A DNA stretch of 64,000 nt from Pedobacter riviphilus (GCF_014692875.1 NZ_CP061171.1:4836001-4900000); one strand, 5' to 3'; counted from the stretch's first letter, positions 33,521 to 42,735 are shown. The notes: generated from the sequence alone by a model not told the origin. A program made the numbers and translations.

Positions 33521-33538
33521 AGTCTTTAGTCTTTAGTC
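33521..33538 (+). repeat. AGTCnnn heptad array, three units
   Basis: AGTC at 33521, 33528 and 33535. On the transcribed strand it abuts the -7 box of trmD, so the array occupies the spacer where a -33 element would be. Confidence 0.65.
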
Positions 33539-33559
33539 CGAAATAGAATTTTACTGTTT

Positions 33560-34171
33560 CTAGGCTGTCCACTGATCGTGTATTACAGCAACTAAATAAT
33601 AATTATTCTGATATTTTTTAAAAACAAGCCTCAAACTGCTCCAGTCTAAACCATTATATTTTTGATCAAAACCACTGAAATAATATTCCGTAAAATGAAG
33701 TTGAGGATAAATCTCTTTGAGATTATTGATAGAATTGCCATTACCGATAAAAGAATCGTAGTCTTTTTTCTCTGCAGCCAAATAATCGGCATTGTAAATA
33801 TAACGATCGATGTAAGGTTTAATCCTTAGCTTAATTGCTTCTCCTGATCCATCGAAATGCCCCCAGGTTAATATCCAATGTTTATCAATGGCTTCTAAAA
33901 AATCTTTGGCCAGGATTTGTTTATGTGTAAAATCTATAAAACCGTAAGGAGAGAAGCGCACACCTTCAGCAGGGTGGAAGTAGGAAGTAAAACGGCTGTA
34001 ATCTTTTGCTTTTAAAGCCTTTAATACTAGGACAGCAACTTTTTGGATCGAATCTTTTTGGGTTATCTTTTGTGCTTTATTAAAAGCGTTTTTATTTCCG
34101 GCCTGATCATTTTGTTTGGTTTGATTGCAGCCAGAAAAAAGAATTACTGCGATGATAAGTAAATACCTCAT
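33560..34171 (-). CDS. Lipoprotein of unknown function inserted in the rimM-trmD cluster
   Basis: A 203-residue lipoprotein with signal to Cys15 (LFSGCNQTK). The mature protein has a helical start (QKVAVLVLKALKAKDYSRF), then a mixed fold with YFHPAEGVRFSPYG, WILTWGHFDGSG and the ending YYLVAVIHDQWTA. The last motif recurs in a broad group of bacterial hypothetical proteins with an NTF2-like or similar cavity, but I cannot give a function. It interrupts the conserved rpsP-rimM-trmD-rplS order, lying 46 bases after rimM and 51 before trmD. Confidence 0.78.
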   Translation of the reverse strand: MRYLLIIAVILFSGCNQTKQNDQAGNKNAFNKAQKITQKDSIQKVAVLVLKALKAKDYSRFTSYFHPAEGVRFSPYGFIDFTHKQILAKDFLEAIDKHWILTWGHFDGSGEAIKLRIKPYIDRYIYNADYLAAEKKDYDSFIGNGNSINNLKEIYPQLHFTEYYFSGFDQKYNGLDWSSLRLVFKKYQNNYYLVAVIHDQWTA

Positions 34172-34217
34172 AACAGATAGAACGAAAAACCGGAAAAAAA
34201 GTTTCTTGTTAAAGCTA

Positions 34218-34745
34218 CTATTGCGCTAAATAAACGTCAAGCAATCCTTCAGGTAAATCGAGGTTTAATGTTTTTTCATCCTCATCGTATTCTACAATAA
34301 AGTCTTCATTTAGCGGGAACAGGATTTCGGTTTCTTTATACATCACTGTAGCCACAAATTGCTGCGGATATTCGTTTACTTCCAAAATTTCGCCCAATTC
34401 TCCCAAAGTTTCATCTATTGCTAAATAACCTTTAAAATCGGTATAGAAAAATTCTCCTTCTTCGCGTTCGGGCATTTGCGATAGGGGCAGGTATAATTTC
34501 TTTTTTAATAGTGGTTGTACTTTATCGATATGATCAGCATCATCAAAATTAAAGTAACCTGTTTTATTGGCCTGCAGTTTTGCCGAAGCCACAAAGTAGG
34601 GAACAAGCTTACCGTTCATATCGGCAAATACCACATCAAATTCGAGTTGTTCGTATTCATCAAATTCGAAAAATACCTGAACTTCTCCCTTTAAACCCCT
34701 TGTTTTGGTAACGTAACCAATATAAAATGCTTCTTCGTGTTTCAT
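34218..34745 (-). CDS. rimM: Ribosome maturation factor RimM
   Basis: A 175-residue factor for late maturation of the 30S subunit, acting near ribosomal protein S19. The N-terminal RimM domain starts with YIGYVTKTRGLKGEVQVFF. The C-terminal PRC-barrel domain includes EGEFFYTDFKGYLAIDETLGELGEIL, spread over about residues 97-122, and ATVMYKETEILFPLNEDFIVEYD. The length is normal. It follows rpsP, but a terminator and a 75-bp palindromic element separate the two. Confidence 0.96.
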   Translation of the reverse strand: MKHEEAFYIGYVTKTRGLKGEVQVFFEFDEYEQLEFDVVFADMNGKLVPYFVASAKLQANKTGYFNFDDADHIDKVQPLLKKKLYLPLSQMPEREEGEFFYTDFKGYLAIDETLGELGEILEVNEYPQQFVATVMYKETEILFPLNEDFIVEYDEDEKTLNLDLPEGLLDVYLAQ

Positions 34746-34771
34746 TGCGACTAATGTGCCCTTAAAAGTAA

Positions 34772-34846
34772 CGTCATCCTGAATTTATTTCAGGATCTAT
34801 GACAAGAAAGATGTTGATTCCGATATAACATCGGGACAGCATGACG
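34772..34846. repeat. 75-bp palindromic element, family D, between rpsP and rimM
   Basis: Termini CGTCAT and ATGACG are inverted. Inner arms include CATCCTGAA with TTCAGGATC and CCGATATAACATCGG. It resembles the widely dispersed CGTCATCCTGA-type REP sequences. Confidence 0.7.
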
Positions 34847-34875
34847 AACTGTAAATAATAATATCTTTTAAATAA

Positions 34876-34907
34876 AAATAGCGTTCCGAATATCCGAAAC
34901 GCTATTT
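34876..34907 (-). terminator. Terminator of rpsP
   Basis: A 10-bp outer stem AAATAGCGTT and complement, with CCG/CGG-type inner pairing and a T-rich tract downstream on the minus strand. Confidence 0.75.
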
Positions 34908-34927
34908 ATGAAACAAAATAATTAAAA

Positions 34928-35500
34928 TTATTCTGCTCCTTCTTCTTTAGTAGCTTCTGCTGCAGGAGCCTCTTCAGTTGCTTCAGCTTCAACAGCTGGT
35001 GCTTCTTCAGTAACTTCTTCTTCCACAACCTCTTCTGCAACTGGTGCATTTTTAGCTGCGATAGCTGCTGCTTTATCTTCTTTTTTCTTAGCTTCTGCTG
35101 CTAATGCTGCTTTACGCGCATCTGCTTTAGAAGTAGCTAAACTTTCTGATTTACCAGAAATTTTACCTGCTTTAGCATCTAACCAAGCTGCAAATTTTTC
35201 ATCTGCTTGTTCTTGAGTTAAAGCTCCTTTTTTAACACCACCTTCTAAGTGTTTTTTGTATAAAACACCTTTGTAAGAAAGGATAGCACGAGCAGTATCA
35301 GTTGGTTCTGCACCACTGTTAACCCAAGCTAAAGTTTTTTCGAAGTTAATTTCGATGGTAGCAGGATTGGTATTTGGGTTATAAGAACCTAAACGCTCAA
35401 TAAATTTACCATCACGTGGAGCGCGAGAATCTGCTACCACAACGTGGAAAAAAGGTTTTCCTTTTTTACCGAATCTTTGCAATCTGATTTTAGTTGCCAT
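34928..35500 (-). CDS. rpsP: 30S ribosomal protein S16 with long Ala/Glu-rich tail
   Basis: A 190-residue S16. The first 85 residues are the standard core ([38 protein letters not shown]). A lysine-rich helix follows, then a tail of about 60 residues dominated by Ala, Glu, Lys and Val ([20 protein letters not shown]). The core is more than half the length of the protein; extended S16 is known in Bacteroidota, so this is not a frameshift. It is the first gene of the cluster, with a good TATCTTTG box about 57 nt upstream and its own terminator. Confidence 0.98.
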   Translation of the reverse strand: MATKIRLQRFGKKGKPFFHVVVADSRAPRDGKFIERLGSYNPNTNPATIEINFEKTLAWVNSGAEPTDTARAILSYKGVLYKKHLEGGVKKGALTQEQADEKFAAWLDAKAGKISGKSESLATSKADARKAALAAEAKKKEDKAAAIAAKNAPVAEEVVEEEVTEEAPAVEAEATEEAPAAEATKEEGAE

Positions 35501-35556
35501 TTCTTTTTGTATTTATGTATTCAACATAGTTCCCGGAGCTTCATGCTGCGGGGCTG

Positions 35557-35564
35557 CAAAGATA
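35557..35564 (-). promoter_or_regulatory. -7 box TATCTTTG of rpsP
   Basis: Exact consensus on the minus strand. The predicted leader is about 50 nt and contains GCTGCGGGG near its 5' end, which could pair with GCTTCATGCTGC-like sequence and be a target for ribosomal-protein feedback (inference). Confidence 0.6.
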
Positions 35565-35644
35565 ACTAAAATACTGTAAATTAAAAACATAGTTTAATTT
35601 CTTTGTTTTCAGGATATTTACGCCAAAATATTTGCAGATACAAA

Positions 35645-36166
35645 ATGGAGAGAATTGCGATTGATATGGACGAGGTGATTGCCGATGCCCTTGGAAAATT
35701 TATTAAACTATATAATCGAGACTTTAACATTCCTTTGGATTTAAAAATTGATGCCGGAAACGAAATCTACCACCATGTTCCACAAGCTATTAACCAGAAA
35801 TGGTTCGAATATATAAATGAACCCGGTTTTTTTCGCGATCTTGAAGTTATTGCAGATAGCCAACGGGTAATTAAAGCTTTACAAGAAAAATATGATGTTT
35901 ACATTGTTTCGGCAGCAATGGAGTTCCGCAACTCTTTGGTTGATAAGTACGACTGGATGACCGAACATTTTCCTTTCATCGATTGGCAACATATCATGTT
36001 CTGCGGAAATAAAATCGTGAATGTTGATGTTATAATAGACGACCGCATTAAAAACTTTGTGAATTTTGCAGGTAGGCCATTGTTATTTACCTCTCCTCAT
36101 AATTTATTAATAACCGAATACGAGCGCGTTAATAGCTGGGAAGAGGTAGCGGGCTTATTGCTATAA
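35645..36166 (+). CDS. 5'(3')-deoxyribonucleotidase (HAD superfamily)
   Basis: A 173-residue HAD phosphatase of the 5' nucleotidase, deoxy type, C family. The start is set at the ATG at 35645; the frame extends upstream, but family proteins begin with this sequence. Motif I appears as IAIDMDEVIADALGKF with the nucleophile Asp. Motif II lies in VYIVSAAMEFRNS, and motif III/IV as VDVIIDDRIKNF with two Asp residues. It would dephosphorylate deoxyribonucleoside monophosphates and so adjust dNTP pools. It is monocistronic and divergent from rpsP. Confidence 0.9.
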   Translation: MERIAIDMDEVIADALGKFIKLYNRDFNIPLDLKIDAGNEIYHHVPQAINQKWFEYINEPGFFRDLEVIADSQRVIKALQEKYDVYIVSAAMEFRNSLVDKYDWMTEHFPFIDWQHIMFCGNKIVNVDVIIDDRIKNFVNFAGRPLLFTSPHNLLITEYERVNSWEEVAGLLL

Positions 36167-36242
36167 ACGCTTTCTTAAAGAAGTTCTTCACCATATAAGC
36201 TAACGCTTTTGTTCAAAAACTACGATTTAGGAATAATACAGC

Positions 36243-36283
36243 GTTGTCAACTTTCTAGCGGTTAGGCTATTAAAGTTGACAAC
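36243..36283. terminator. Hairpin between convergent genes
   Basis: A perfect 12-bp inverted repeat (GTTGTCAACTTT and complement) with an inner TAGC/GCTA pairing. No T run follows, so it may be a REP-like element instead of a classic terminator. It separates the deoxyribonucleotidase gene from the convergent VIT/VWA gene. Confidence 0.55.
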
Positions 36284-36319
36284 TCAAATCTGTGAAACCT
36301 TTTAATCGGTGTAATCCCC

Positions 36320-39300
36320 TTAAAAATTAAACTCCCCTACAAAATTTCCGCCACCACTTCCAGCAGCCAATGGTAGTACGATTACCTTTCTTTGTTGTTT
36401 ATCTGTTGCATATCGGGTATATATCTCGGCGGTTACGGTTGTTGGTCCGCTAATATTAATCTGCCTATCGCCATAATAATTCACTTCGATTTTATATTTT
36501 CCCTTAATAGCCTTCTTGATCATAAACTGTTCGGGGCCATAACCTGAAGTAAAATCGTTGCTAATCCTCCCACCTATTTTTGTTCTCGAATTTCCATAAA
36601 ATCCTTTTTCACCAGTTGGATCGGTTAGCCATAGATCGATATCAGTATCATTTTTATTCCAGTTTAACACTACGCGTACATCTACAGGTAATGGCTGGAT
36701 TAACCTTTTATCAATCTCTTTAGTACTTAGGTTATTGCCATGTTTTGCTATCAAGTTATTGATTTCGGATATCACAATCTCCTCGATTCCTTGATCTCTA
36801 TCCGCAATCTGGCTGTTATAACTTTGAGTAAGCACTTTATACAAATTATCAAGTGCGGCTTGGTATTGCCCATTATCTGCCAGTGCCAGCGCATAATCGC
36901 GATAACTTTGAGCATCCATTGGCCGCCATTGCAAAACTTTTTGGGTGATAAAAATCTCATCCTTATAATTACCCGTTTGTTTTAATTTGTAAGCCAGTGT
37001 TTTGTACAGATCAGCATTTTCCAACTCCAGATCGGCAATATTACTTAAAATGGTCAGCGCCCTAACACTATCTTTCTGTTGATAAAACCAATTGGCCACA
37101 TCGAAATAAAACATTGGCGTACTCATGTAACCAGAACGCATTTTTAAATAAGCCTGATAAGCACTATCTGGCTTTCCAACCAGATTTTTCATATAATCCT
37201 TATCACTTTTAAATTCGGGGATCACGATAGCTGGTTGTTGGGGAGCCAGCGTGGTTTTTGCCACTTGAACCCCTGCAGCTTTGCCCTCAAGAAAACCACT
37301 TGAGGCAGTCCCCCTAATGGTTGTGACCGATCCGGTAACAGCTCTTTTTTGTTGAGCGGCATAACCGACAACGACCACTTCATTTAGTTGATTCGTTTCT
37401 TTATCCATTCTTGCAGCCCCGGTAGCAGGGGCAAGAGCTACCGCTTGTGGCAAAGATGGAACGACCATTTCAGCCGCTTTCGCAACTTCTCTTCTCCGGC
37501 TCTCTCTGGCAGGTTCGGCCATTACAATATTAGCACCAGGATCTCCATGCGCATCCCTTTGTTCCGGATCAGGGTATCTCTCTTTCGTCTTGCCTTGTGC
37601 TTTATAGTAAAAATCAGTATTCCACCAGTTTTTTAAATCTTTCGTCATAGCTACCGCCGCATTGATCAAATCTTGTTTACGCTCCAAAATAGCGGCTCTT
37701 CGCTGCTTTAAAACCGCATTATAGGCCTGTTGCAATTCAATAGGAGGTGCAATATCATAACGCAAATAATCATCAAGGTTTTCTAATACAATGAGGCTGG
37801 TATTGCGGGTAACGATACCAAACTGTTTGCTCAGAACACTAATATCATCCTTATTATCTTCATATTGAATATCCATTTCGGCAATTTTCTTCTGTGCCCA
37901 AACACGGCTAACATCAATACTGCTTAAAGTATGTTCAGTGGCGTTTAACCGAACAACCTGTTCTGAAACAACCGTATTTCCAAAACCAAATTGTAACGTA
38001 AATTGGGTATTAAACTCATTCATAATACCGGCTAAAGAGAAATGTCCATTTACATTTACCTTCATCGAGGGATAAGTCTGCCTTACATCTGCTCCGTTTT
38101 TAATCCCTAAAAACTGAAGATTTTGCTGGTTCAATTGTTTAAATGCCTCGGCAACTGAAGTGGAATTGAGGTTTACAAATTGCCCACCAGTTTTCATGCT
38201 GATAAATTTCAATGTACTATAATCTGCCTTAAGGGCTGAATTGATACAATGCACAGGCTTATTTAAACTAACCGTACTTTTCCCGAATGTAGATAACCCA
38301 TCGGTAAATAAAATATATTCATCGGCCTGCAGACTTTTGGTGTTTATAGCACTGAAATTTGTTCCTCCATCATATACAAGATTCTTCAGTTTATCTTTTA
38401 ACTGTGTCCAGTTACCATTCGAGATAACAAAAGTGCCAGCGTTTTTAAAACCATTATTAACTAAGCCTAACTGTATGGTTAAATTTTGTTTTTGTTTAAT
38501 AATCAAATCTAACAGTTCTATTTCCTTCTCGGTATTGCGCTGAAGACCACTTAAAGAAACATCCCATATTAAACCTATTTGATTACTCCACTGTTTTTTC
38601 CGGCTTTCGGTTTTAGGAAAAACATTCACCAAAAAATAATACCCGGTTGATGCTTTTTGCATTTGCACCTCAGTTAGATCATTTCGTTTTGGCAGATTAA
38701 TTGTCAGTCCGTTTTTAGGTTGATAATTAGCTTTATTGATCTCTCCAACATAGGTATTCCCATTAGCCTTTAAATCGAAGCTGCCATCGGGCTGTTCGCC
38801 AAGCTCTGGCTTCATAACGCTCTCGAAAACAGTCGTTTTTAGCGTAAAGTTTTCGATTGCCTGGTTGTAATCGAGTGGTAAATGGTATTTTAAAGCATGG
38901 TTATTATTAAATCTCAGTTCTTCTTCATAACCAACAATTATGGTTCTGCTACCATTGGCCGGTAGCGGATAAATTCTGGTGCGGAAATTATTTCCCTCTA
39001 CCTTCTCCAGCAAACCCGGATCAACTCTCCGCCGCTCAATACTTTCGAAAACCTCTGTTGCCTTAGCTTTTTCTACCGGAACGGCTTCTCGCATTTTCCC
39101 ATTAATATCCAAAGCGTAACGGCTTATGCTAACACCTTCTGGCATTGGAAATGTAAGTTCACCTTCTAAAATACGATTACTGCTATTATGAAAGGTCATC
39201 GTCATCACCGTTGTGGCCACATTTCCTGTAATCTGCACATCAATATTTAGCTTTTTAAGTTTAACAACATCTTTTTGATCAACGGTTACCGCCTGTTGCA

Positions 39301-39382
39301 CTTTTAACACAGGCATTTGCGCACGAACAAAAAATACAACCAGTAATAAAGGGAAAAGGAGTAAGGTTTTAGATGGTTTCAT
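36320..39382 (-). CDS. Giant VIT/VWA protein with SusC-plug-like segment, TPR-like region and DUF2135
   Basis: A 1,020-residue exported protein. Order: signal peptide (1-21); VIT domain (about 22-150, NRILEGELTFPMPEGVSISRY); VWA domain starting near 270 with MIDAS-type DVSLSG and later ILFTDGLSTFG; a helical linker; a segment at about 666-709 (NEVVVVGYAAQQKR, TGSVTTI, LEGKAAGVQV) that matches the start of a SusC-type TonB receptor plug; helical TPR-like repeats at about 735-870; and a C-terminal DUF2135 sandwich (WNKNDTDIDLWLTDPTGEKG). VIT/VWA proteins usually act in adhesion or complex assembly. The plug-like stretch is too short to be a receptor. Confidence 0.88.
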   Translation of the reverse strand: MKPSKTLLLFPLLLVVFFVRAQMPVLKVQQAVTVDQKDVVKLKKLNIDVQITGNVATTVMTMTFHNSSNRILEGELTFPMPEGVSISRYALDINGKMREAVPVEKAKATEVFESIERRRVDPGLLEKVEGNNFRTRIYPLPANGSRTIIVGYEEELRFNNNHALKYHLPLDYNQAIENFTLKTTVFESVMKPELGEQPDGSFDLKANGNTYVGEINKANYQPKNGLTINLPKRNDLTEVQMQKASTGYYFLVNVFPKTESRKKQWSNQIGLIWDVSLSGLQRNTEKEIELLDLIIKQKQNLTIQLGLVNNGFKNAGTFVISNGNWTQLKDKLKNLVYDGGTNFSAINTKSLQADEYILFTDGLSTFGKSTVSLNKPVHCINSALKADYSTLKFISMKTGGQFVNLNSTSVAEAFKQLNQQNLQFLGIKNGADVRQTYPSMKVNVNGHFSLAGIMNEFNTQFTLQFGFGNTVVSEQVVRLNATEHTLSSIDVSRVWAQKKIAEMDIQYEDNKDDISVLSKQFGIVTRNTSLIVLENLDDYLRYDIAPPIELQQAYNAVLKQRRAAILERKQDLINAAVAMTKDLKNWWNTDFYYKAQGKTKERYPDPEQRDAHGDPGANIVMAEPARESRRREVAKAAEMVVPSLPQAVALAPATGAARMDKETNQLNEVVVVGYAAQQKRAVTGSVTTIRGTASSGFLEGKAAGVQVAKTTLAPQQPAIVIPEFKSDKDYMKNLVGKPDSAYQAYLKMRSGYMSTPMFYFDVANWFYQQKDSVRALTILSNIADLELENADLYKTLAYKLKQTGNYKDEIFITQKVLQWRPMDAQSYRDYALALADNGQYQAALDNLYKVLTQSYNSQIADRDQGIEEIVISEINNLIAKHGNNLSTKEIDKRLIQPLPVDVRVVLNWNKNDTDIDLWLTDPTGEKGFYGNSRTKIGGRISNDFTSGYGPEQFMIKKAIKGKYKIEVNYYGDRQINISGPTTVTAEIYTRYATDKQQRKVIVLPLAAGSGGGNFVGEFNF

Positions 39383-39555
39383 AATCGTAATTTTAAATAT
39401 TGATGCAAAAGCATTACCGATTACATAAATTTATTCAGGCAAAATGTATTTTGCTTGATTTAACATGGACCATTGATGAGTATAAAAGCGAACTGGCTTT
39501 TATAAAAAATGTAACATTTCGAAAAAAAATTGTTCTAATTATTAAAACTGAAGCT

Positions 39556-39879
39556 ATGTTAGTAACTACAACGCCCACAGTTGAGGGCAGAAAAATTGTA
39601 AAATATATTGGTCTTGTTACCGGAGAAACAATTATTGGCGCAAATATTTTTAAAGATTTATTTGCCGGAATAACAGATATAGTAGGAGGTAGATCGAGTT
39701 CTTACGAACGCGTTTTAAGAGAGGGAAAAGATACTGCAGTAAACGAAATGCAGCAATATGCAGCCGCTCTTGGTGCAAATGCTATTGTTGGTGTTGATTT
39801 AGATTACGAGACCGTAGGCAGTGGAGGAAGCATGCTTATGGTAAGTGCCAATGGTACAGCTGTTATTTTAGAAGATTAA
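39556..39879 (+). CDS. YbjQ-family (DUF74) protein
   Basis: A 107-residue member of the YbjQ/UPF0145 family, proposed to be a pentameric, possibly heavy-metal-binding protein. The ATG at 39556 gives the normal length; the frame is open further upstream, but that part has no family similarity. Landmarks are [41 protein letters not shown] and [17 protein letters not shown]. No signal peptide. It is followed by a strong terminator and is convergent with pfkA. Confidence 0.92.
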   Translation: MLVTTTPTVEGRKIVKYIGLVTGETIIGANIFKDLFAGITDIVGGRSSSYERVLREGKDTAVNEMQQYAAALGANAIVGVDLDYETVGSGGSMLMVSANGTAVILED

Positions 39880-39912
39880 GAAATTTGCTTATTGCGAAAC
39901 TAAGCAAAAACA

Positions 39913-39948
39913 AGAAAGTCTTTCCGGTGCGGGAAAGACTTTTCTTTT
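39913..39948 (+). terminator. Rho-independent terminator of the ybjQ-type gene
   Basis: A 10-bp stem AAGTCTTTCC and complement, 6-base loop and T-rich tail. It lies between convergent genes. Confidence 0.85.
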
Positions 39949-39963
39949 ATATGCTATTTTCGT

Positions 39964-40947
39964 TTAAAACGAAAGAATGTCGATTAGCTTTAACCATTTA
40001 GAGCTTACCTTCTCGGCATTAATGTGCTTTATCGCATGATCAAAAGGGGTAAAAACGATTTCCCGGTTAATCTGACCTGCCATTACGCCACTTTCACCAT
40101 TAATTAAGCCCTCAACCGCAGCTACACCTAAGCGGCTGGCCAATACACGATCCATACAGGTAGGTTTGCCCCCGCGTTGAATATGGCCTAAAACAGAAAC
40201 CTTTGTATCGTAATGCGGGTATTTTTCCTGCAAAATTTCGCCAACCTTAAATGCGCCACCAGTATCATCACCTTCAGCAACAATAATAATTTTCGATGCT
40301 TTATCTTTACGGCTATGCTCCAATTTATGCAATATATCGTCTGCATTCATGTTTGCTTCAGGGATCATGATGGCTTCGGCACCAACGCCAATTCCACTTC
40401 TTAAAGCAATTAAGCCAGAGTCGCGACCCATTACCTCTACAATAAAAAGCCTGTCGTGTGATTCAGCCGTATCTCTGATTTTATCTACTGCATCGATAAC
40501 CGTATTAATGGCAGAGTCGTATCCAATAGTAAAATCGGTACCTGCTAAATCGTTATCAATGGTACCTGGTAGGCCTACAATCGGAAAATCGAACTCTTTA
40601 GAAAAAATATTGGCACCGGTAAATGTTCCATCACCACCAATTACAACCAAGGCATCAATTCCATTGGCTTTTAGGTTTTCGTAAGCTATTTTTCTGCCTT
40701 CTACGGTTTTGAATGCTTCGCTACGGGCCGTTTTTAAAATAGTACCTCCACGTTGAATAATATTCGCTACAGATTTGCGGTCCATAGGGATAAAATCATT
40801 GTGGATTAAGCCTTCGTAGCCACGGAGAAATCCGGTTACCTCAATGTCATAATAAATAGAGCCCCTAACTACAGCCCTGATTGCAGCGTTCATGCCTGGC
40901 GAATCGCCACCAGAGGTTAAAACACCAATGTTCTTAATCTTATTCAT
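39964..40947 (-). CDS. pfkA: ATP-dependent 6-phosphofructokinase
   Basis: The committed step of glycolysis, 327 residues from the ATG at 40947, which overlaps the end of dsbD by eight bases. The motifs are complete: LTSGGDSPGMNAA (ATP site), GGDGTFTGA, TIDNDLAGTDFTIGYDSA with the catalytic Asp, and VEVMGRDSG. The Gly after GGDGT, typical of ATP use instead of pyrophosphate, is present. It ends normally. Overlap with dsbD suggests co-transcription, although no metabolic link is obvious. Confidence 0.97.
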   Translation of the reverse strand: MNKIKNIGVLTSGGDSPGMNAAIRAVVRGSIYYDIEVTGFLRGYEGLIHNDFIPMDRKSVANIIQRGGTILKTARSEAFKTVEGRKIAYENLKANGIDALVVIGGDGTFTGANIFSKEFDFPIVGLPGTIDNDLAGTDFTIGYDSAINTVIDAVDKIRDTAESHDRLFIVEVMGRDSGLIALRSGIGVGAEAIMIPEANMNADDILHKLEHSRKDKASKIIIVAEGDDTGGAFKVGEILQEKYPHYDTKVSVLGHIQRGGKPTCMDRVLASRLGVAAVEGLINGESGVMAGQINREIVFTPFDHAIKHINAEKVSSKWLKLIDILSF

Positions 40948-42634
40948 TTGTTTGTTTCTTAGCAAATTCTGATAACCCATTATCCAGATATTGCAAATAT
41001 TTATCTATATCAAATTCTACTCCAATAGGAGGCGAAACTAATTCTTTTTCATCAGTACCCAAAAGTACATAATATGGTTGCGAAATGGTATTAAATCTTT
41101 CGGCCTGCAAATGTTTGAATTTTTTACCAACAGTGTTCACTTTTGTGCCTAAAATTTTAGAATCAAATTGTTCTGCGGCAGGTAAACTTGTTTTATCATC
41201 TGTATAAAGCGATACTACAATATAATCTTCTTTCAATTTTTTAAGTACCCTTGGGTCAGACCAAACCCTGGCTTCCATTTCTCTGCAATTTACACATCCA
41301 TGACCGGTGAAATCTAAAAACAATGGTTTTTTTACCTCTTTAGCATAAGCGAGTGCTTCCTGATAATCGAAAAACCCATCAATATTATGGGGAATATGCA
41401 AGAAATCAGCATATTTACGTTTAGCGTGACTAGTTGCCGCAGTTTGGTTTGATCCACCGCCACTATCCTGTCCGATTATAAAATCCTGGGTAGAAAGCGG
41501 GGGCACCAGTGCACTCACTGCTTTTAAAGGGGCTCCCCATAAGCCCGGGATGAGATAAATGGCAAATACAAAAGTAGCTGTTGCAATAAACAACCTCGGT
41601 ACCGATACATAAGGTAGGTCGCTATCATGAGAGAACTTAATTTTTCCCAATAAATAAACGCCCAAAATTAAGGCAAGTACAATCCATATGGCTAAGAATA
41701 TCTCACGGTCCAGTATTCCCCAGTGATAAGCCAGATCGGCTGTTGAAAGGAACTTTAATGATAAACCCAATTCTAAGAAACCAAGGAAAACTTTAATTGA
41801 GTTTAACCATCCGCCAGATTTTGGCAAACCCGTCATTAAACTAGGGAAAATGGCAAACATCGTAAAAATTACAGCTAACGATAAGGAGAAGCCGAACATG
41901 ACCACCACTGGTGTTAGCAAATCGGTATTAATGGCAACCAATGAGGTTCCGATTAGCGGTCCGGTACACGAGAAAGAAACAACAGCTAAAGTTGCGGCCA
42001 TAAAAAATATACCGCTTAAGCCTTTAGCATCTGATTTAGCATCGAGTTTATTTACAAATGAACTCGGCAGCGTAATTTCGAAAGCGCCCAAAAAAGATAC
42101 GCCGAAAACAATTAATATAAGGAAGATGAAAATATTAAAAAATCCATCGGTCGATATTTCATTTAATGCACTAGCACCCCAGATCAAAGTAATAATTACG
42201 CCTAAGCCTACATAAATAACAATGATTGATAAGCCATAAATAACAGCACTCCTGATTCCTTTTGCTCTACTTTCTGCTCTTTTGGTAAAAAAACCAACAG
42301 TAAGCGGAACCATTGGGAAAATACATGGAAGGAAAAAAGCGGCAATACCCGCCAAAAGGCCTAAACCAAAAGTTACCCAAAGTGATTGTTTCGGAGCATC
42401 TTTGCCAGCTATCTTAGCTTTTTCTACTTTAGCCGTATCCTTTTTAAGGGTATCTTTTTCCGTTTTTACCTGCTTATTTGCAGCACTATCCTGTGCTGAA
42501 CCTACTTCGGTAAAAACAATATCATCGGGAGGAGCAGTTGCCGTGGTATCTTGTGTTACAATGGCGTAACTCTTAACGGCTGGAAATGCAATAAACATTG
42601 TAGCCATTAACAACAATAATAAAACCTTTTTCAT
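40940..42634 (-). CDS. dsbD: Thiol:disulfide interchange protein DsbD (membrane and thioredoxin parts)
   Basis: A 564-residue protein that carries electrons from the cytoplasm to periplasmic thioredoxin-fold proteins. The signal peptide and a charged linker (1-85) precede eight or so membrane helices with the two redox Cys in FLPCIFPMVPLTVGF and VVSFSCTGPLIG. The C-terminal domain (about 425-564) is thioredoxin-like, with CVNC in FTGHGCVNCREME. The N-terminal immunoglobulin-like domain of E. coli DsbD is missing from this protein; it is encoded separately just upstream (42783-43232). A hairpin lies between the two genes. Confidence 0.95.
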   Translation of the reverse strand: MKKVLLLLLMATMFIAFPAVKSYAIVTQDTTATAPPDDIVFTEVGSAQDSAANKQVKTEKDTLKKDTAKVEKAKIAGKDAPKQSLWVTFGLGLLAGIAAFFLPCIFPMVPLTVGFFTKRAESRAKGIRSAVIYGLSIIVIYVGLGVIITLIWGASALNEISTDGFFNIFIFLILIVFGVSFLGAFEITLPSSFVNKLDAKSDAKGLSGIFFMAATLAVVSFSCTGPLIGTSLVAINTDLLTPVVVMFGFSLSLAVIFTMFAIFPSLMTGLPKSGGWLNSIKVFLGFLELGLSLKFLSTADLAYHWGILDREIFLAIWIVLALILGVYLLGKIKFSHDSDLPYVSVPRLFIATATFVFAIYLIPGLWGAPLKAVSALVPPLSTQDFIIGQDSGGGSNQTAATSHAKRKYADFLHIPHNIDGFFDYQEALAYAKEVKKPLFLDFTGHGCVNCREMEARVWSDPRVLKKLKEDYIVVSLYTDDKTSLPAAEQFDSKILGTKVNTVGKKFKHLQAERFNTISQPYYVLLGTDEKELVSPPIGVEFDIDKYLQYLDNGLSEFAKKQTNE

Positions 42635-42735
42635 TTGTGTGTTTTGTGTGTGTATTTTGAAACCGTGAAATTAAGAATAATTTTAGAAACGATTTTTTTT
42701 TAACCACTACACCACGTAGATTTTACTTTAAAAAG

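Noticed and set aside
34928..35240. The long S16 tail as a frameshift artefact
   Set aside because: The tail keeps regular Ala/Glu/Lys composition to the stop codon and extended S16 proteins are known in this phylum.
39400..39555. N-terminal extension of the YbjQ-type protein
   Set aside because: The added 52 residues show no family similarity; YbjQ proteins are about 105 residues long and start at the ATG at 39556.
42282..42569. Plus-strand frame opposite dsbD
   Set aside because: Antisense shadow of the membrane domain; no promoter or independent codon pattern.
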